NCBI GenBank assembly: GCA_963932245.1
Contig: OZ010744.1
Span: 117,448,815-117,512,814, forward strand
Source of the DNA: Tachinus rufipes
Lineage: Eukaryota; Arthropoda; Insecta; Coleoptera; Staphylinidae
Length of the DNA: 64,000 bases
Direction: 5' to 3'
Below are positions 23,600-36,300 of this stretch, one piece after another. Each line of letters begins with the position of its first letter. Positions within the stretch are counted from its first letter, which is position 1. The notes under the pieces are model-generated. The model did not search any database, had not been told where the DNA came from, and saw nothing but the letters and a program-made list of their open reading frames with translations. The translations under genes were made by a program, and so were the position numbers.

Positions 23600-24535
23600 A
23601 CATTTTTGTTGTGTGAACTTTGTTGATGCAACGTACCACGCTCCAACAAGTTCCAATCCAGTCTTTCAACTCATTTCATTCTTGTCATTGAAATTAACAA
23701 TTGTTTTATTGTGCGTTTATTATTATATCACACTATGTAGGTACTAAAAATTCCTGGCTTAGATTTTATTTTATTTTAGTTTTAAAGGTCATGCATCCAC
23801 CTAATTTACAGTTATATCTAGTCTTCTAAAAATAATTAAAATAAATTGAGATGCAAGTTGCGTATCGAGATGTTACCTTGATAAATAGGCAACTTAATTT
23901 GCGGTGGGAAGGTGCCATCTGTAAGAGTGCTTGGTTAGTAGCCAAGTACAAATTTGTTGTAATAAATTACGTGACTTAATAAAATGTATTACTGTTAGCT
24001 ATAAATATTGTTGAAAATTTAGTGTTTAGTACCACTAAACGTACTACAGCAATTATGGTACCTGACTACATCTGATTTGTTGAAAAAACAAAAGCAATTG
24101 ATTAATTGTTAAAAAAATTATAATTTATAAAAACTATTTGGTACTATACAGATTGCCGAAATGTGTGTGTGCAATAGTTACCAAATTCATGCTATGTGTT
24201 GAAATGATTTTGACAATCTGTATGTTTAGAATGCAAATTTGAAGTCAGCAATAATGTATTTTGATTATTCATATTTTGGTGGATGGGCGGGGCACATTAT
24301 TTTATGTTAGTGGTATCGCTAGAATTTTTTGTATCGATAAACGATATTTTACAAGTGAAGGAGTACTTTGAATAAACAATGTACAATGGCAACAATCGGT
24401 GCCATATGAGAAGTTCAGAGTAAGCCGCAGGAGAATGCTGTGAATTCAAAGCAATCGGCCCCAGTCTACATTTTAGTATTAATTGAGTAAACTTCAGTGT
24501 TTGCAAAAGGTTTTTAAATTTTAACCTCAACTGTC
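23600..24535. other. 5' flank of the tetraspanin gene, no other gene seen
   Basis: Presumed leader and promoter side of the tetraspanin gene, AT-rich. A short word GGTGGATGGGCGGGGCAC near 24280 has a partial relative near 25078. The minus-strand 77-codon frame at 24297-24530 has no recognisable features. Confidence 0.4.
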
Positions 24536-24539
24536 TGAC

Positions 24540-24950
24540 ATTTAATCTGTCAATTTTATTCTCAGCAAACCTGTTAAATGAAGTATCAATTTAACAAAGC
24601 CATTGTGAACTATTTCATAAAATTATCAGTTCCACAAAACAAATGTCAATTGTATCTGTCGGATAAACTGTCAAATGTCAATTCAACAAAATAACTGTTT
24701 TAAAAATGTGTCATATAAACTGTCAATTTGACAAAACAACTGTCAACTATTTTACAAATCTGACTAGTTTTTGACAAACTTGCATTATGTCAACTGCCAA
24801 TTTGATTACTGTCAACTGTCTCACACATTTGTTTTCATATAAATTGTCAACTGTCAATTCAACAAATGAACTGTGAACTGTCTTGTAAATTTGTCAACTT
24901 TATGCTTGGAAAACTTATCAACTGACAAAACAAATATACAATTGGAGTGC
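24540..24950. repeat. TGTCAA-rich degenerate minisatellite
   Basis: Dozens of copies of CTGTCAA, AACTGTCAATT and TTGACAAA on both orientations, with irregular spacing near 60-70 bp (for example AACTGTCAATTCAACAAA-like words near 24670, 24720 and 24850). The sequence can pair with itself in many ways. No reading frame is supported. Confidence 0.5.
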
Positions 24951-25079
24951 TCCGCCTATCCACTCTAGTGTAAGTGATAAATAAAAAAAATGGATTTTTG
25001 CTCTCTGAAAATGTCATTTGTTTCTAAATTGAAGACAAAGGGTAACATGTTCAACCTTGTAGTAACAAACAGTTGGGTG

Positions 25080-28050
25080 GATGGTCGGGGCACTTAGATT
25101 ATTGATTGCAGTTCAGTAGTTTTAATTGAAGTGCCACTAGTCCACTAAGGATTCTTGTATTTGTTTGGATTGACGTGACAATGCCGTAGCAGCTACAAGT
25201 GGCCATCTTGAAACTATAGCGGAGTGTGAAAGAAGGCGCAATGTTGTCAGTTTCCCGGAAAAACCTAGAGTAGATGCCGGACGGTCTACTACCTGGTGGT
25301 CAACATTACCAAAAGTAGTCGTTTTGCAAAAGCTACAGTGTTGGTGGGAGCAGGTCACCTGGTGCCACTAGTCAGAACTGCCGAGGTAGTGGTGGTTAGG
25401 TTAGGTTAGGTTACATCTTTTCCTTGTTGTTGCGTTTGATTTTTGGACTTGGAGGTGTGGGGGTAATGTTACGGTCTAGTTCTTGTCGGAGGCAATTGAT
25501 ACCGGCGGTTTTTGGCTGGTTTCCACTGGAAATGTTTCAAAGATTGGAATAATGCTAAGAGCTGTCTGTCCAAGAAATTGCGTATTGGAATTAGGACAAA
25601 GTAACTCTCTAGGGTACCACAAAGTTTTGGCGGAAGTCAACAAAGATGTCCTCCCAGGTATTTCCGGGATTGAACTATCTAAAACTTATTGCAACCAATG
25701 ATATGAGGATACTGCTGGGTCTTGGTGGAAATTGTTGAAGTCACCTTCTAGAAAATGGATTATCCTAGATCAGATGATTTGGCTCATTGCGGCCAGTAGA
25801 TACATCTCAACAGTACGGTTCCTGGTGCTATTTTGGTGGTATTAGAGTTGATGTTTGTTGCCTCAAAGTTGCGACCACGCTTCTTGCGGTCACGTCCCTG
25901 ACTCTGCTGCCACCTTCTAAGGACTGCGGAAAATTGTACGTTTTTTGGTACGCACTATAGTCTTTGCACTTTGCTCGAAAATTAATAAAAAATGTCAATC
26001 TTATTCTGAATGTACATCCAGGTTAGATCATAATATGTAGTGAACTTAGTTCTTTTTACTATGGTTATGTCCAAATGTCACTTCCGGGTATTGTCATGTT
26101 CGAGTTTGGTTGTGGATGACCCACTAATGTTTGCACTTGGTCACTGATATACGGGTCTTAAAGGTTTGCGGTCGTTTAGTTTGCGTAGCGCGCGTGTGGC
26201 TACTGAATCGGTGTTTTTGACTACGCGGTTACTTTGGAGTTTTTTGGTTTGGTTGTTTTGCTTTACGTTTGGCGTGGGCACTTGAGCCTGGAGTGGACTG
26301 GGGTCATCTTGGTGCTGCTCCTTGAGTAATACGTCACGGGTTTTCAGGTCTATGTCTCTTAGTAAGGGAACTAAATCAGTCACTGCTGATGACGCCACCA
26401 ACGTTTTGATTTCAGAAAGGGAACATTAGCGATTAGCGTCTCTCGGATATTGTTTAGCTTGCAGAAGTTTCCAATGCAAATGGTTTTTTATGGTTTCTCT
26501 TCTCGGATCAAAGTCTTGACCAAATTCTTCTTGATCGTTGTTCTTGAATGCCATTCTTAATTATTTTCAATGACGTGGCGGCGGTTAACACAGTAGGCGC
26601 AACAGTAAAATCCAGATCTTTATAGGACCGCGCGCTCTAGTTGGTGGAGCGTGTTTCTTAGATCTTAATCAAGGTCCATGCCCCTTTTGATCACGTGCTT
26701 GCAACAGTATAATCCAGAACTTTATAAGAACGCGCGCGTTCTAGTTGGCGGAGCGTGGTTCCGTCCATGCGCAATAAAAAGTTCCCAACCTCTTAAGCTA
26801 AGCTTCTGTTTTCCTTGTGGAGATGTCCAGATATCGTCAATGTCTTGGTTTGGGCACTATGGTTAGGGATGGGAATAGTTTGAAAAATATAAACAAAAAT
26901 GTCTACAAGGGTTTTATGATTAGTGCTCGAATTGTCTAAACACTCGCGGTACGGGTTTGTTTAAAATGTTTAGGTTCCAAGATTCGGAGTGGCACATGTT
27001 TAGTCTTTGCAACCTCTTGCGCACTAGGTCGTTGGATACTACGCGGTAGTACTATGGCGCATAAGATCCATCTATGTTGTTGATTGGTATAGGCTGCTTT
27101 CTATCTGTTTTTTTTTTTACATGTTTAGTCAATAAGTGCAGGATGTCGTCTATTCTTTTACCAGTCCGGCTTGCGTGTGGTTTGATTGTCCTGTCTGCCA
27201 AAGTTGCTTTCCTTGTTGTGATAGGCGGGAATGGCGGTAATGTGTGCATGATCTGCATACGTTGCAATGAGGGCTTTGCTAGGCTCAACTCTCTATTCCT
27301 TTTGAGGCCTCTGGGTTGCATAGAGTAGTCTTTTTGTTAAAGTCGACCGTAAAAAGGCTTTCTTCCAATTTGTCTCGTTCGATAGTGTCACTAATGATTT
27401 GAAGTGTAACTCTTCTGTGTGATACTCTCCCTCAACTTCTTTCGTTGAGGCATGTTGTAGAGCCAACTTCTATAACCATTATCTGAAATTGTTTGGCAAG
27501 TTTTGGTACATATTCTTAAACTTCTTCGGCAATGCTGTTGACGCTAGCATGTCGTAACTGGTCTTGTACTAGCAGCCAGTTTATTTTGTCCCTCATGTCT
27601 TTCACGGCTTACCCTAGGTCTGCTATGACTCTCACTCTCGTTTGCCAGTTATAGACGTACTCGGGTATCCAAAGCATCGTCAGTATGCGGGTTGATTGCT
27701 TTGTGTAAGGCCAATTGCCTCTGGTGGAAGCTATGCACAAAGAACAGAAGTTGCCCAGTCATATCAGATGGATCGTTGGGGTTGTACGTGACGGTAATTG
27801 TGCCGTTCTTTTGGCCTACACAGCAACTGGCATTGCACCCCGCCTAAAAGTAACATTCTGTACGGTTATTGTAGTTAACTTTAAGTTCTTTCACATCGTA
27901 CAACACAAACACCACAACGAGGACTGCACTCCAGGTGAGTGCGTTTGTGATGATAGCTCTCTTAGTCAGAAGAATATTCTAGAAGAATATGTCTGTAGAT
28001 TAATTCGTTATAAAAAATTTCTACACCAACACTCCATCTAATTGAACCTC
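25080..28050. other. Less AT-rich block, probable decayed transposable element
   Basis: Composition shifts from AT-rich to clearly more GC over about 3 kb and returns to AT-rich at about 28050. Minus-strand frames at 26141-26401 (86 codons, Lys/Gln/Arg-rich) and 27052-27321 (89 codons, very basic) and plus-strand frames at 25483-25701 and 27715-28041 are interrupted and show no domain I recognise. An approximately 65-bp segment containing GCGCGC and CTAGTTGG-GGAGCGTG is duplicated at about 26603-26670 and 26698-26765. This fits the degraded body of a retroelement, more likely minus strand, but the family cannot be named. Confidence 0.35.
25394..25413 (+). repeat. Short interstitial TTAGG run
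   Basis: Four consecutive GGTTA pentamers, the arthropod telomere unit (TTAGG)n. Far too short to be a telomere. Such runs can come from telomere-targeted retroelements, double-strand break repair or chance. Confidence 0.6.
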
Positions 28051-28144
28051 TTCAATTTGTACCGCCCGCTTCCGCTACCCCCATAGAATAGACGACGATG
28101 ACATAGACTTTAATTATAAATTTGCGGCAACTTTCAAAACGTAC

Positions 28145-28540
28145 TAGACTCTAGTTCAAAGTTTTGCCGCACACAAATAGTAAGTGGCGCTGTGATCCTT
28201 TTTTAAATATTGACACCGCAATCGGTTTTTAGTTCAATATTATTCCGCAATTTTTTTGTTTTTGTGGCGCTGCGATCGTTTTTTAGTTTAAAGTCTTTCC
28301 GCAAACTATTAGTATTATTTGTGGCGCTGTTAACGATTTTTAGTTCTTTGTTCTGCCGCATATTTTTAGTGATACTGCAATCATTTTTTAGTTCAAAGTT
28401 ACTGCGCAATTTGTAGTTCTTGTGTCGCTATTGTCTTTTATTAGTTCAATCAAATATTCTCGTGGCGGTGTAATCGATTTTTAGTTCATTGTTATGCCGC
28501 ACATTTTTAGTATTATTTGCTGCAAAACACCACAAACATT
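28145..28540 (-). repeat. 56-bp satellite, inverted block
   Basis: Units of about 56 bp read on the minus strand: TTGAACTAAAAA, GCGATCGCAGCGCCAC and ATACTAAAAATTTGCGGCA. Landmarks are spaced about 56 bp (28227, 28283). This block is in the opposite orientation to the longer block beginning near 28550. The short frames on both strands at 28203-28416 are translations of this repeat. Confidence 0.75.
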
Positions 28541-28549
28541 ACTAAAACT

Positions 28550-29590
28550 GTCACATTTTATTAAAAAGCGATCAAATCACCACAAATATTACTAATAATT
28601 TTGCAAATAAATATTGAACTAATAAACAATTGCAGTATCACTTAAGGTTTGCGGCAAAACGTTGCACTAAAAAGCAATCCCAGCTTACGGAAAATCTTTG
28701 AACTAACAAACAATGACAGCGCCAAAAGTATTACTTAAAGTTAGCAGCAAAATTTTGAACTAAAAGTGCGCCACAAGAATTACTAAAAACTTGCGAAAAA
28801 ACCTTGAACTAACAAACGATGGGTTAGTCACAAATTTTACTAAAAGTTTGAGGAAGATTTTTGAACTAATAAACGATCGCAGCTCCAAGTATTATTAAAA
28901 ACTTGCAAAAAACCTTGAACTAACCTACGATTGCAGCGCCATACTAATAGTTTGTAGAATAACCTTGAACTAATGAACGATCGCAGCGCTATAAGTATAA
29001 GTTTGCGGAAAAACGTTGAACTAAAAAGCGATCGCAGCGCTACAATAATTACTAAAAACTTGCGGAAACTCCTTGAACTAACCAACGACAGCAGCGCCAA
29101 AGTATTACTAAAAGTTTGTGGAATAACCTTGAACTAAAAAGCGATCGCAGCGCCACAATAATTACTAAAAACTTGCGGAAAAACCTTGAACTAACCAACG
29201 ATGGCAGCGCCAAAGTATTACTAAAAGTTTGTAGAAAAACTTTGAACCAAAAAGCAATTGCAGCAAAAAGTTGCAGAAAAACCTTGAACTAACCAACGAT
29301 AGCAGCGCTAAATTATTAGTTTGTGGAAAAACCTTAAACTAACAAACGATCGTAGCGCCACAAAAATTTACGGTAAAATATTAAACTAAAAAGCGATCGC
29401 AACGCAACAAGTATTACTGAAAACTTGATCTAACAAACAATGGCTGCGCCAAAGTAATTACTAAGAGTTTGTGAAATAACTTTAAACTAATGAACGATCG
29501 CAGCGTTTCAAATATCAATAAAAGTTTGCGGCAAAACGTTGAACTAAAAAGCGATCACAACTGCCAAAAGTATTACTAAAAATCGAACGC
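28550..29590 (+). repeat. 56-bp satellite, direct block
   Basis: About 18 units of the same 56-bp repeat in the forward orientation, each with CCTTGAACTAAC or TTGAACTAAAAAGCG, CGATCGCAGCGCCA and TACTAAAAACTTGCGG. Exact 56-bp spacing is seen at 29071, 29127 and 29183. Alternate units carry AAAAAGCGATCGCAGCG and CCAACGATGGCAGCG, so the functional period may be 112 bp. It meets the inverted block near 28545. The 86-codon minus-strand frame at 28840-29100 is repeat translation. Confidence 0.82.
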
Positions 29591-29599
29591 AAAAGTGGC

Positions 29600-30307
29600 C
29601 AGTTTTAAGATTGGTAGACGTTCTTAATTAGGTTTCTAAAGAAGCAAATATGGGGTTGAATAGCTGTAAAGTTGATAGAGTTTCCATCGATTGTTAAAAC
29701 CATTTTGCAGACGATGTTGATGGATTTCTGATTAGAGTAAAGACGAAAACTAAATTCTGCAGCAAAAAGTTGAACAAAAAAGTGATACTATTACTTACTT
29801 ACCCTTTGTTGTTGCAGTAGCCAATTCAGTAATTAAAACTACTCATACCTGTATACAAAATGTAAAATTTGTTCAGAGGATATCATTTATAATAGTAAAG
29901 TATTTACATGTTTATTAATTATTCTAATATGGACGTAAATAACATGATAAATATAATTATAACAAGCAAATGTATGAAAAAAAAATTTGCGTGATATTAA
30001 TGTAAACTATCAATAGAGTAGGAAACAACATAAGAAATAACTTATGGCCATAAGAAAAAAAATTACATAATTAATATAAAATATACAATAATTTAGATAA
30101 TATTGGGCCCTTAAATTAATTAAGTACTGATAAGTAGATATTTAAAAAACAATAAAGGTTATATACATAGTGTCTCACTAAAAAAAATACTAAACCTAAT
30201 TAATAGAAAAAATTAGTTTCATCTCTTTGCATCATATAAATGTCCACTTCATCTTCTTTTATAATATATAAACATCTGTCAATTAAAAACAATTAAACCA
30301 ATTTCTG
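29600..30307. other. 3' flank of the AP-1 gamma gene
   Basis: AT-rich, including the presumed 3' UTR of the AP-1 gamma gene on the minus strand. No other gene or RNA was recognised. Confidence 0.4.
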
Positions 30308-33300
30308 TCAATCCCAGATATCCGTTGGGAAGCTGTTTACTTCCGTTTGTTCCTGAACTACAATGCCGTCTATGGAGTAGGAAATTTTTAATCTCATCCT
30401 AACCATACTCTAAAATGTATTGATTGTAGAACATGTATTAATTTGTTAATTTTACTTACTTTTGTTGGATTTGTTACTCTTAATACTTGCGTTACTACGC
30501 CGTTTGGTAAGATCACTGTTCCTGATGGAGGTAACATTTGTAACTGGCATGACTGGAATTTATATATATATAATTAATTAGTGTTTATTTATTTTGTATA
30601 TTGGAAAAAATTTTGGGCATCAAATTGATGATGTTTAACGTTCAAATATAAAAAAATATTTTGCTTACCCTTGTAATAGAAACTTGGAATAAAAAGTCAG
30701 TCATACTAGATCCAGTATTATTGGTAGCAGTAACATTAATTGATATCGCATTAGTTTCAGCCTTCTCCAAAGCAAACATAATTTTTAATCCATCTTTATC
30801 ATACGCTGTTAATGTAGGCACATCTAAAATTAAAAAATAAAACTCTTATAGTCTGTACAAATCTAAGATAGATTATTATATACTATTTGTCCATATTGAT
30901 GACTCACCGTTTACATTATTTGTATTCAAGAAATCACCAGCTAAGAAATTTGAATTCTGATTGATAATTGGTACTTGTTGATGAGATTGATTGTTATTTT
31001 CCAAAATTAATCCTATTCCTGTTGTATCGGGTGGTGCTGGTGTACTACTAGATAGTGAATCAAAACCACCTAATAAATCTAACAAGTCTTGATTATTACT
31101 ATTCGAAATTGGTTGAGACGTCGCCGTCGTGTGGTTGGTTTTGATAATGTCTAAATCACCCGAGTCTCCACCTAATAAATCCAATAAAGCATTGGATTCG
31201 TTATTCGTATGCTGCGGACTATCATCTAATTTCATATCATTTTGATCACTGTCTCCGTTTGTTTGTAGATCATTCGATTGTCGAGATAATTCCATTGGTG
31301 GCATACGTTCTAATAGAGCTGGACGTAGATTACCGTATTTGCCGAATAATTGAGAAAATTCCACTCCCCTTTGCTGCAATTCAATATTCAAACTCGAACA
31401 GAAAGAACTCACTATTTGTTGAATTTTCCTATAAATTTACACAATAGAATCATTTTGTATTAATTAATTAATTTATCTTACTTTGTACAACTAAATCTCG
31501 TGCTTAATTTAGTTAAAGACATTAGGGTATATTGCTTGGTCACTGTTGAATTTTGTGGAGACCACAATAACCTCTGATAAACATCAATAATATCTTCTTC
31601 AAGTGGTCGCTTAACATCGCTAGCCTCTTCCATAGGTAACGATATTAATAAATCGCCATATTCACCAATAGCCCATGTTGCTACTTGAATAAGCGGTTGC
31701 TTATCTATCGTATCCTCTGATAAGGCTTTCCATAAATGCAATGAAATGTACCCTTGCTGAGATGTAGTTTCTGATATTAATTGAATAGTGCATGTAATTA
31801 CATCATCCCTAACATAATTCCCAGCCTGATTAAACAATTTAATTAGTTAAATTACTAATGTTAATTTGACATACGTACCGCGACTAAAACTTTGAGCAAT
31901 GTATCCAAATGCCATTTTTTGTTCGGTGAATACCGTTCGGCCGCAAAAACAATATTCGACGAGCATTGCGCTTTAAATTCAGGATCAGCTTTTTCCAAAA
32001 ACATAAGTAATTCCTTCATCATCGTACGGATATTTTGTGTGTTTATTAAGGCAAATGATAGTTCCATAGCTCTGCGTCGGATCGAAACGTCCGGATCTTT
32101 GAGGCATTCCAATATTGTCGATCTGTGTCGTTGAACTGCTGATGTGTCCACGTGTACAGTTCGCAATAGCGTGTTTAAAGCGACGTACCGAATGTTTTTG
32201 TCGTTATTTATTAAAAATCTACCTAGGATATTGACCGCCAGAACCTGTAAAACAATGTTGTGGTGTTAGTTAAGATAGTTAGCTAATAGTATATTAAGTA
32301 TCAAGGGCAGGAAAGCATTGTTTGCAGCACGCGAAGTTTGAAACTTGGATAGTTTACCCTTCACCCACTAGATGGCGCTGCTATTTGGAGGGCAGGACTC
32401 GTGCGATACAAAACAGTAAACGCACCAACTAGATTCCTGTCATAAAGATTGCGCCTATCCGAGTATCGGAGTGTTTGGCAAATTATTAGATTGTGGTGAT
32501 ATTTTTCGCAAACTGCAGGCAGATTCATTTGAAACATCTCTGCACGCTCGAACGACTTAAAAAAAATGAGCTTAGTTGCAGCCCAAAGAAGTGCAAATTT
32601 TGCCGGACTATGGAATAGGCACTGGAACCTAGCAGCTACGATGAGACCGCACTGAAAGGATCGTTGCAGCTAAATCGACAAAAACCTGAGCACAAGTTTA
32701 TTTTGCACATCAACAAATGTTTCATTATAGTGTGGACCATCAAACGATATAAGGTTTATCTAGAGGATGACTCCTTCAAACTTAAAGTACTAAATTTTTA
32801 TATTTTTCAAATAAATTTTCGTAAAGCATATCTAATTAAACTTAATAATCACTCACCCTCAATCCTCCTTCTGATTTGATATCCATAATAGACAGAACCG
32901 TCTCATACAATATTGTATTACCAACATTTTTACTCGTTTCGGTATTAGTCGCGACTTGAGCCAAAATATCGTTCATCGCCTCCGAAGCGTCCACATCATT
33001 CTTACCCAACACTCTCAACAACTTTAATATTTTTACCTAAAACCAAACATTAATTAATCAAATAACAAACCCTACAAACAACAATTTGGTTACCTGAAGG
33101 AATGGATCACTAACACCTGAAACATCATGTTCTGGCGAATAACCGGCGAGGATTAAATTCTTCAAAATACGCACCAAATTCGGAACGATCTGAAACGAAA
33201 ATTGTAAATGTATTATTTTGAATTGATAAATTGTGTTTGTTTTACTGAAAGCAATGAATGAAGCTACAAAATTTGTTACAAAAGCGTTTAAGGTAGTCAC

Positions 33301-36300
33301 AAACTATTATTCCCCTTTTGACGAACGCCACTGGTATTTATTAAAATATTTTAATTGTTCAAACTGGTCCTTTTAGTACAATATTCAGTTTGTGTTTACC
33401 TTACTCTACACAACTAACAACTATTATTATAACAATATATTATTTAATTAATGGTTAATATTATGCTTTCAAAGCCAACAAAACTAATGCACGAGTGTAA
33501 GCACCAGCGTTACAACGATAGCATACCTCATATCTAGACCAGTCCTAGACAAAATGTTTCTATTAGTTAAAAAAAATCGCAACATGATATTTCTTGTTAA
33601 TTAATTAATCAATACAACTCACACTTAATTATGTATGCAAGTTACCTTCACTAATATATTTAACCATGTCATTCCACAAATAATGATGTTTTTTTTTATG
33701 AAATATCACTAGAAAATTTGATACAAAATAATTCAAGATTTTCGTTTGTTGCAAGCAGTTAGACAATAACCCATTATGTTATCAGTATTATTATATAAAT
33801 GTTACAATTACTCACCTTTTTGAAATAGTTTAGAGTGTCCAGGCTATTTTCGCACATTTCTGTTATTAATGTGACTCCAGTTATTAAGACTCCTAGAAAA
33901 ATTCATTAAAATTACTTTAATCGCAAATTCTAACTTTTCTTACCATGATTTTTTTCTGACAATAAACTTTTTGTGGCCGGCAAGAATATCTCCATAAGTT
34001 CCGGCACCCTTTTTATAATCCTAAAAGCACATAAAGCAGCCTTTTTGCGAATGTACGCGTTCGGTGATTTCATCAATCGTTCCACCTCGCCGGCCAAATC
34101 ACGGGCCATTTCGGGTGAAGCGATCGCTCCTAAAGTGCACAGTGCTAATCCAACGACGTATTGATTCGATGAATTTAAATCACTGAAACAAAAATAAATA
34201 AAATCAATATCGTCCTTAATAAGCCGAATCTTCGGATAGTTCTTGACACCAAAGTTTTCTACAAAACTTAGGAAAATTACCAAAAATCTTCGAACGCCTT
34301 ACAATAAAATAATAAAAAGCTTTTGAAGATGTTCTCCTGGTATCAAAACCAATTCCTTCACTTAATACCTTTAAAGGCATCTTCATATTTGAATTGATAA
34401 AAAGCTTTTAAAAAAACCCTCCAAGTATCCAAACGTTTTTAGTAATTTTCTTAAAATTTTAAATCATCACAAAACCTATATAAAACTAATTCCTTCACTT
34501 AATACCTGGGAGGCCTCTTCATAGTAACGACCTTTTGAAGATGTTCTCCAAGTGCATGAACCTTTTTAGTAACTTTTCCAAGTTTCAAATCATACAAAAC
34601 CAACTAATTCCTTCACTTAAAGCCTTTGAAGATGTCCTCTAGGAATCAAAACCTTTTTGTTACTTTCCTTAATTTTTATAATCATCACAAACAGACTAAT
34701 TCCTTCATTTAATACCTGGAGAGCCTCTTCATAGTTACTTTAAAAAATGAGAAGTCAAGATAACCAAAAAGTTTTTGACAGTTTCTAAAATTTATAGAAA
34801 AACTTCAGAACAACTTTTAGAACTCACTAGCAGGATCTAGAGCTAGTTTGAATGACTTCAGAACTCACAAATTAAGGGTTTCCACTCTATGCAGTTTCTA
34901 AAATCCAATGGAATGCTCTATACGTCACTGAGATATTCTAGAACACACTCTAGAACTCTTTAAAAAATATTTTAGGACTCACCAAATGAGGTTCTACATT
35001 AGCTTACTAAATCTAGAACTCACTAAAATGCTCTGTAACTCCCCGATTGCATCTAGAACTTACTGATATGTTCTAAAACTCACTAACAAAATCTAGAACT
35101 AGTTGAAGGATTCTAGAACTCACTAAAATAGATTTTATATTAACTGGCAAGCTCTAGACCAAAACTTACTCATTCGTTCTAAAACTCACTAAAGTAGGTT
35201 CAACTTTAACTAAAATCTCCACAATAACTCTCGGACAAATTCTAGAATTTACTGCTATGTTCTATAGGTTACTAGAAAATTCTAAAACTGCAAAAACCAC
35301 TAAAATGAATTCCATATTCACTGAGAAGCTCTTGAATTCACTGATTAGTTCTAAAACTCACTAAAGGAGGTTCAACTTCTTCTTTATTTCGCGTTTTACA
35401 GCTATTTTACATCGCCCCAGAAGTCTTACGACTTGTATAAAGGGGTTGATGGGACCAACGGCTTATTAGGTGACTTCCGAATCACCCCGGTGGATAAAGA
35501 GCAAAGTTATTATTTTAGTGATATTCGGGGATCGAACCCCGGACTGTTAGCGTGCTACGCTAACGCTCTATAACTGAGCCATCTCACTTTTGCTCACTAA
35601 ATCTAGAACTCTATAAATCTATATTTAATTTGTGTGCAAATAGCTTCTTCTACTGTGAACCACCCACCCGCCCAAGAGTTAGTCATCAAAGGATCTATAG
35701 TTCCTTCCACCTCTTGTGTGCTTGGACTTAGATATCAGAGAAATGTTTAACAATAAATCTCTTGATCACTAACGCTTGGGTGGGTGGGCGGGATCAAAGT
35801 TTAAATTGTGGGCGAATAGCTTCTTCTACTGTATCCCACCCACCCGCCCAAGTGTTACTGATCAAAGAATTTATAGTTCCTTCCACCTCTTGTGCGCTTA
35901 TAGTTAGATATCAGAGAAATGTTGAACTTGATCACTAACGCATGGGTGGGTGGGCAGCAACAAAGTTTAACTTGTGGGCAAATAGCTTCTTCTACTGTGA
36001 CCCAACCACCCGCACAAAGTGTTAGTCATCAAAGGATCTATAGTTCCTTCCACCTTTTCTGTACTTATAGTTAGATATCAGAAAAATGTTTAACAATAAA
36101 TCTCTTGATCACTAACGCTTGGGTGGGTGGGCGGGAACTAAGATTAATATGTAAGCCAGTAGCTTCTTCTAATGTGTCCCACCCACCCGCCCAAGTGTTA
36201 GTTATCAAAGGATAAATTGTTCCTTCCTCTTGTGTGCTTATACTTAGATATCAAAGAATTGTTTAACAATAAATCTCTTAATAACTAACGCTTGGGTGGG

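Noticed and set aside
25394..25413. A telomere or chromosome end
   Set aside because: Only four units, inside ordinary flanking DNA with genes on both sides.
35520..35590. tRNA-Ala-like sequence (AGC in the anticodon position)
   Set aside because: The acceptor stem does not pair, the anticodon stem is overlong, and the sequence continues into a SINE body; called as the SINE head instead.
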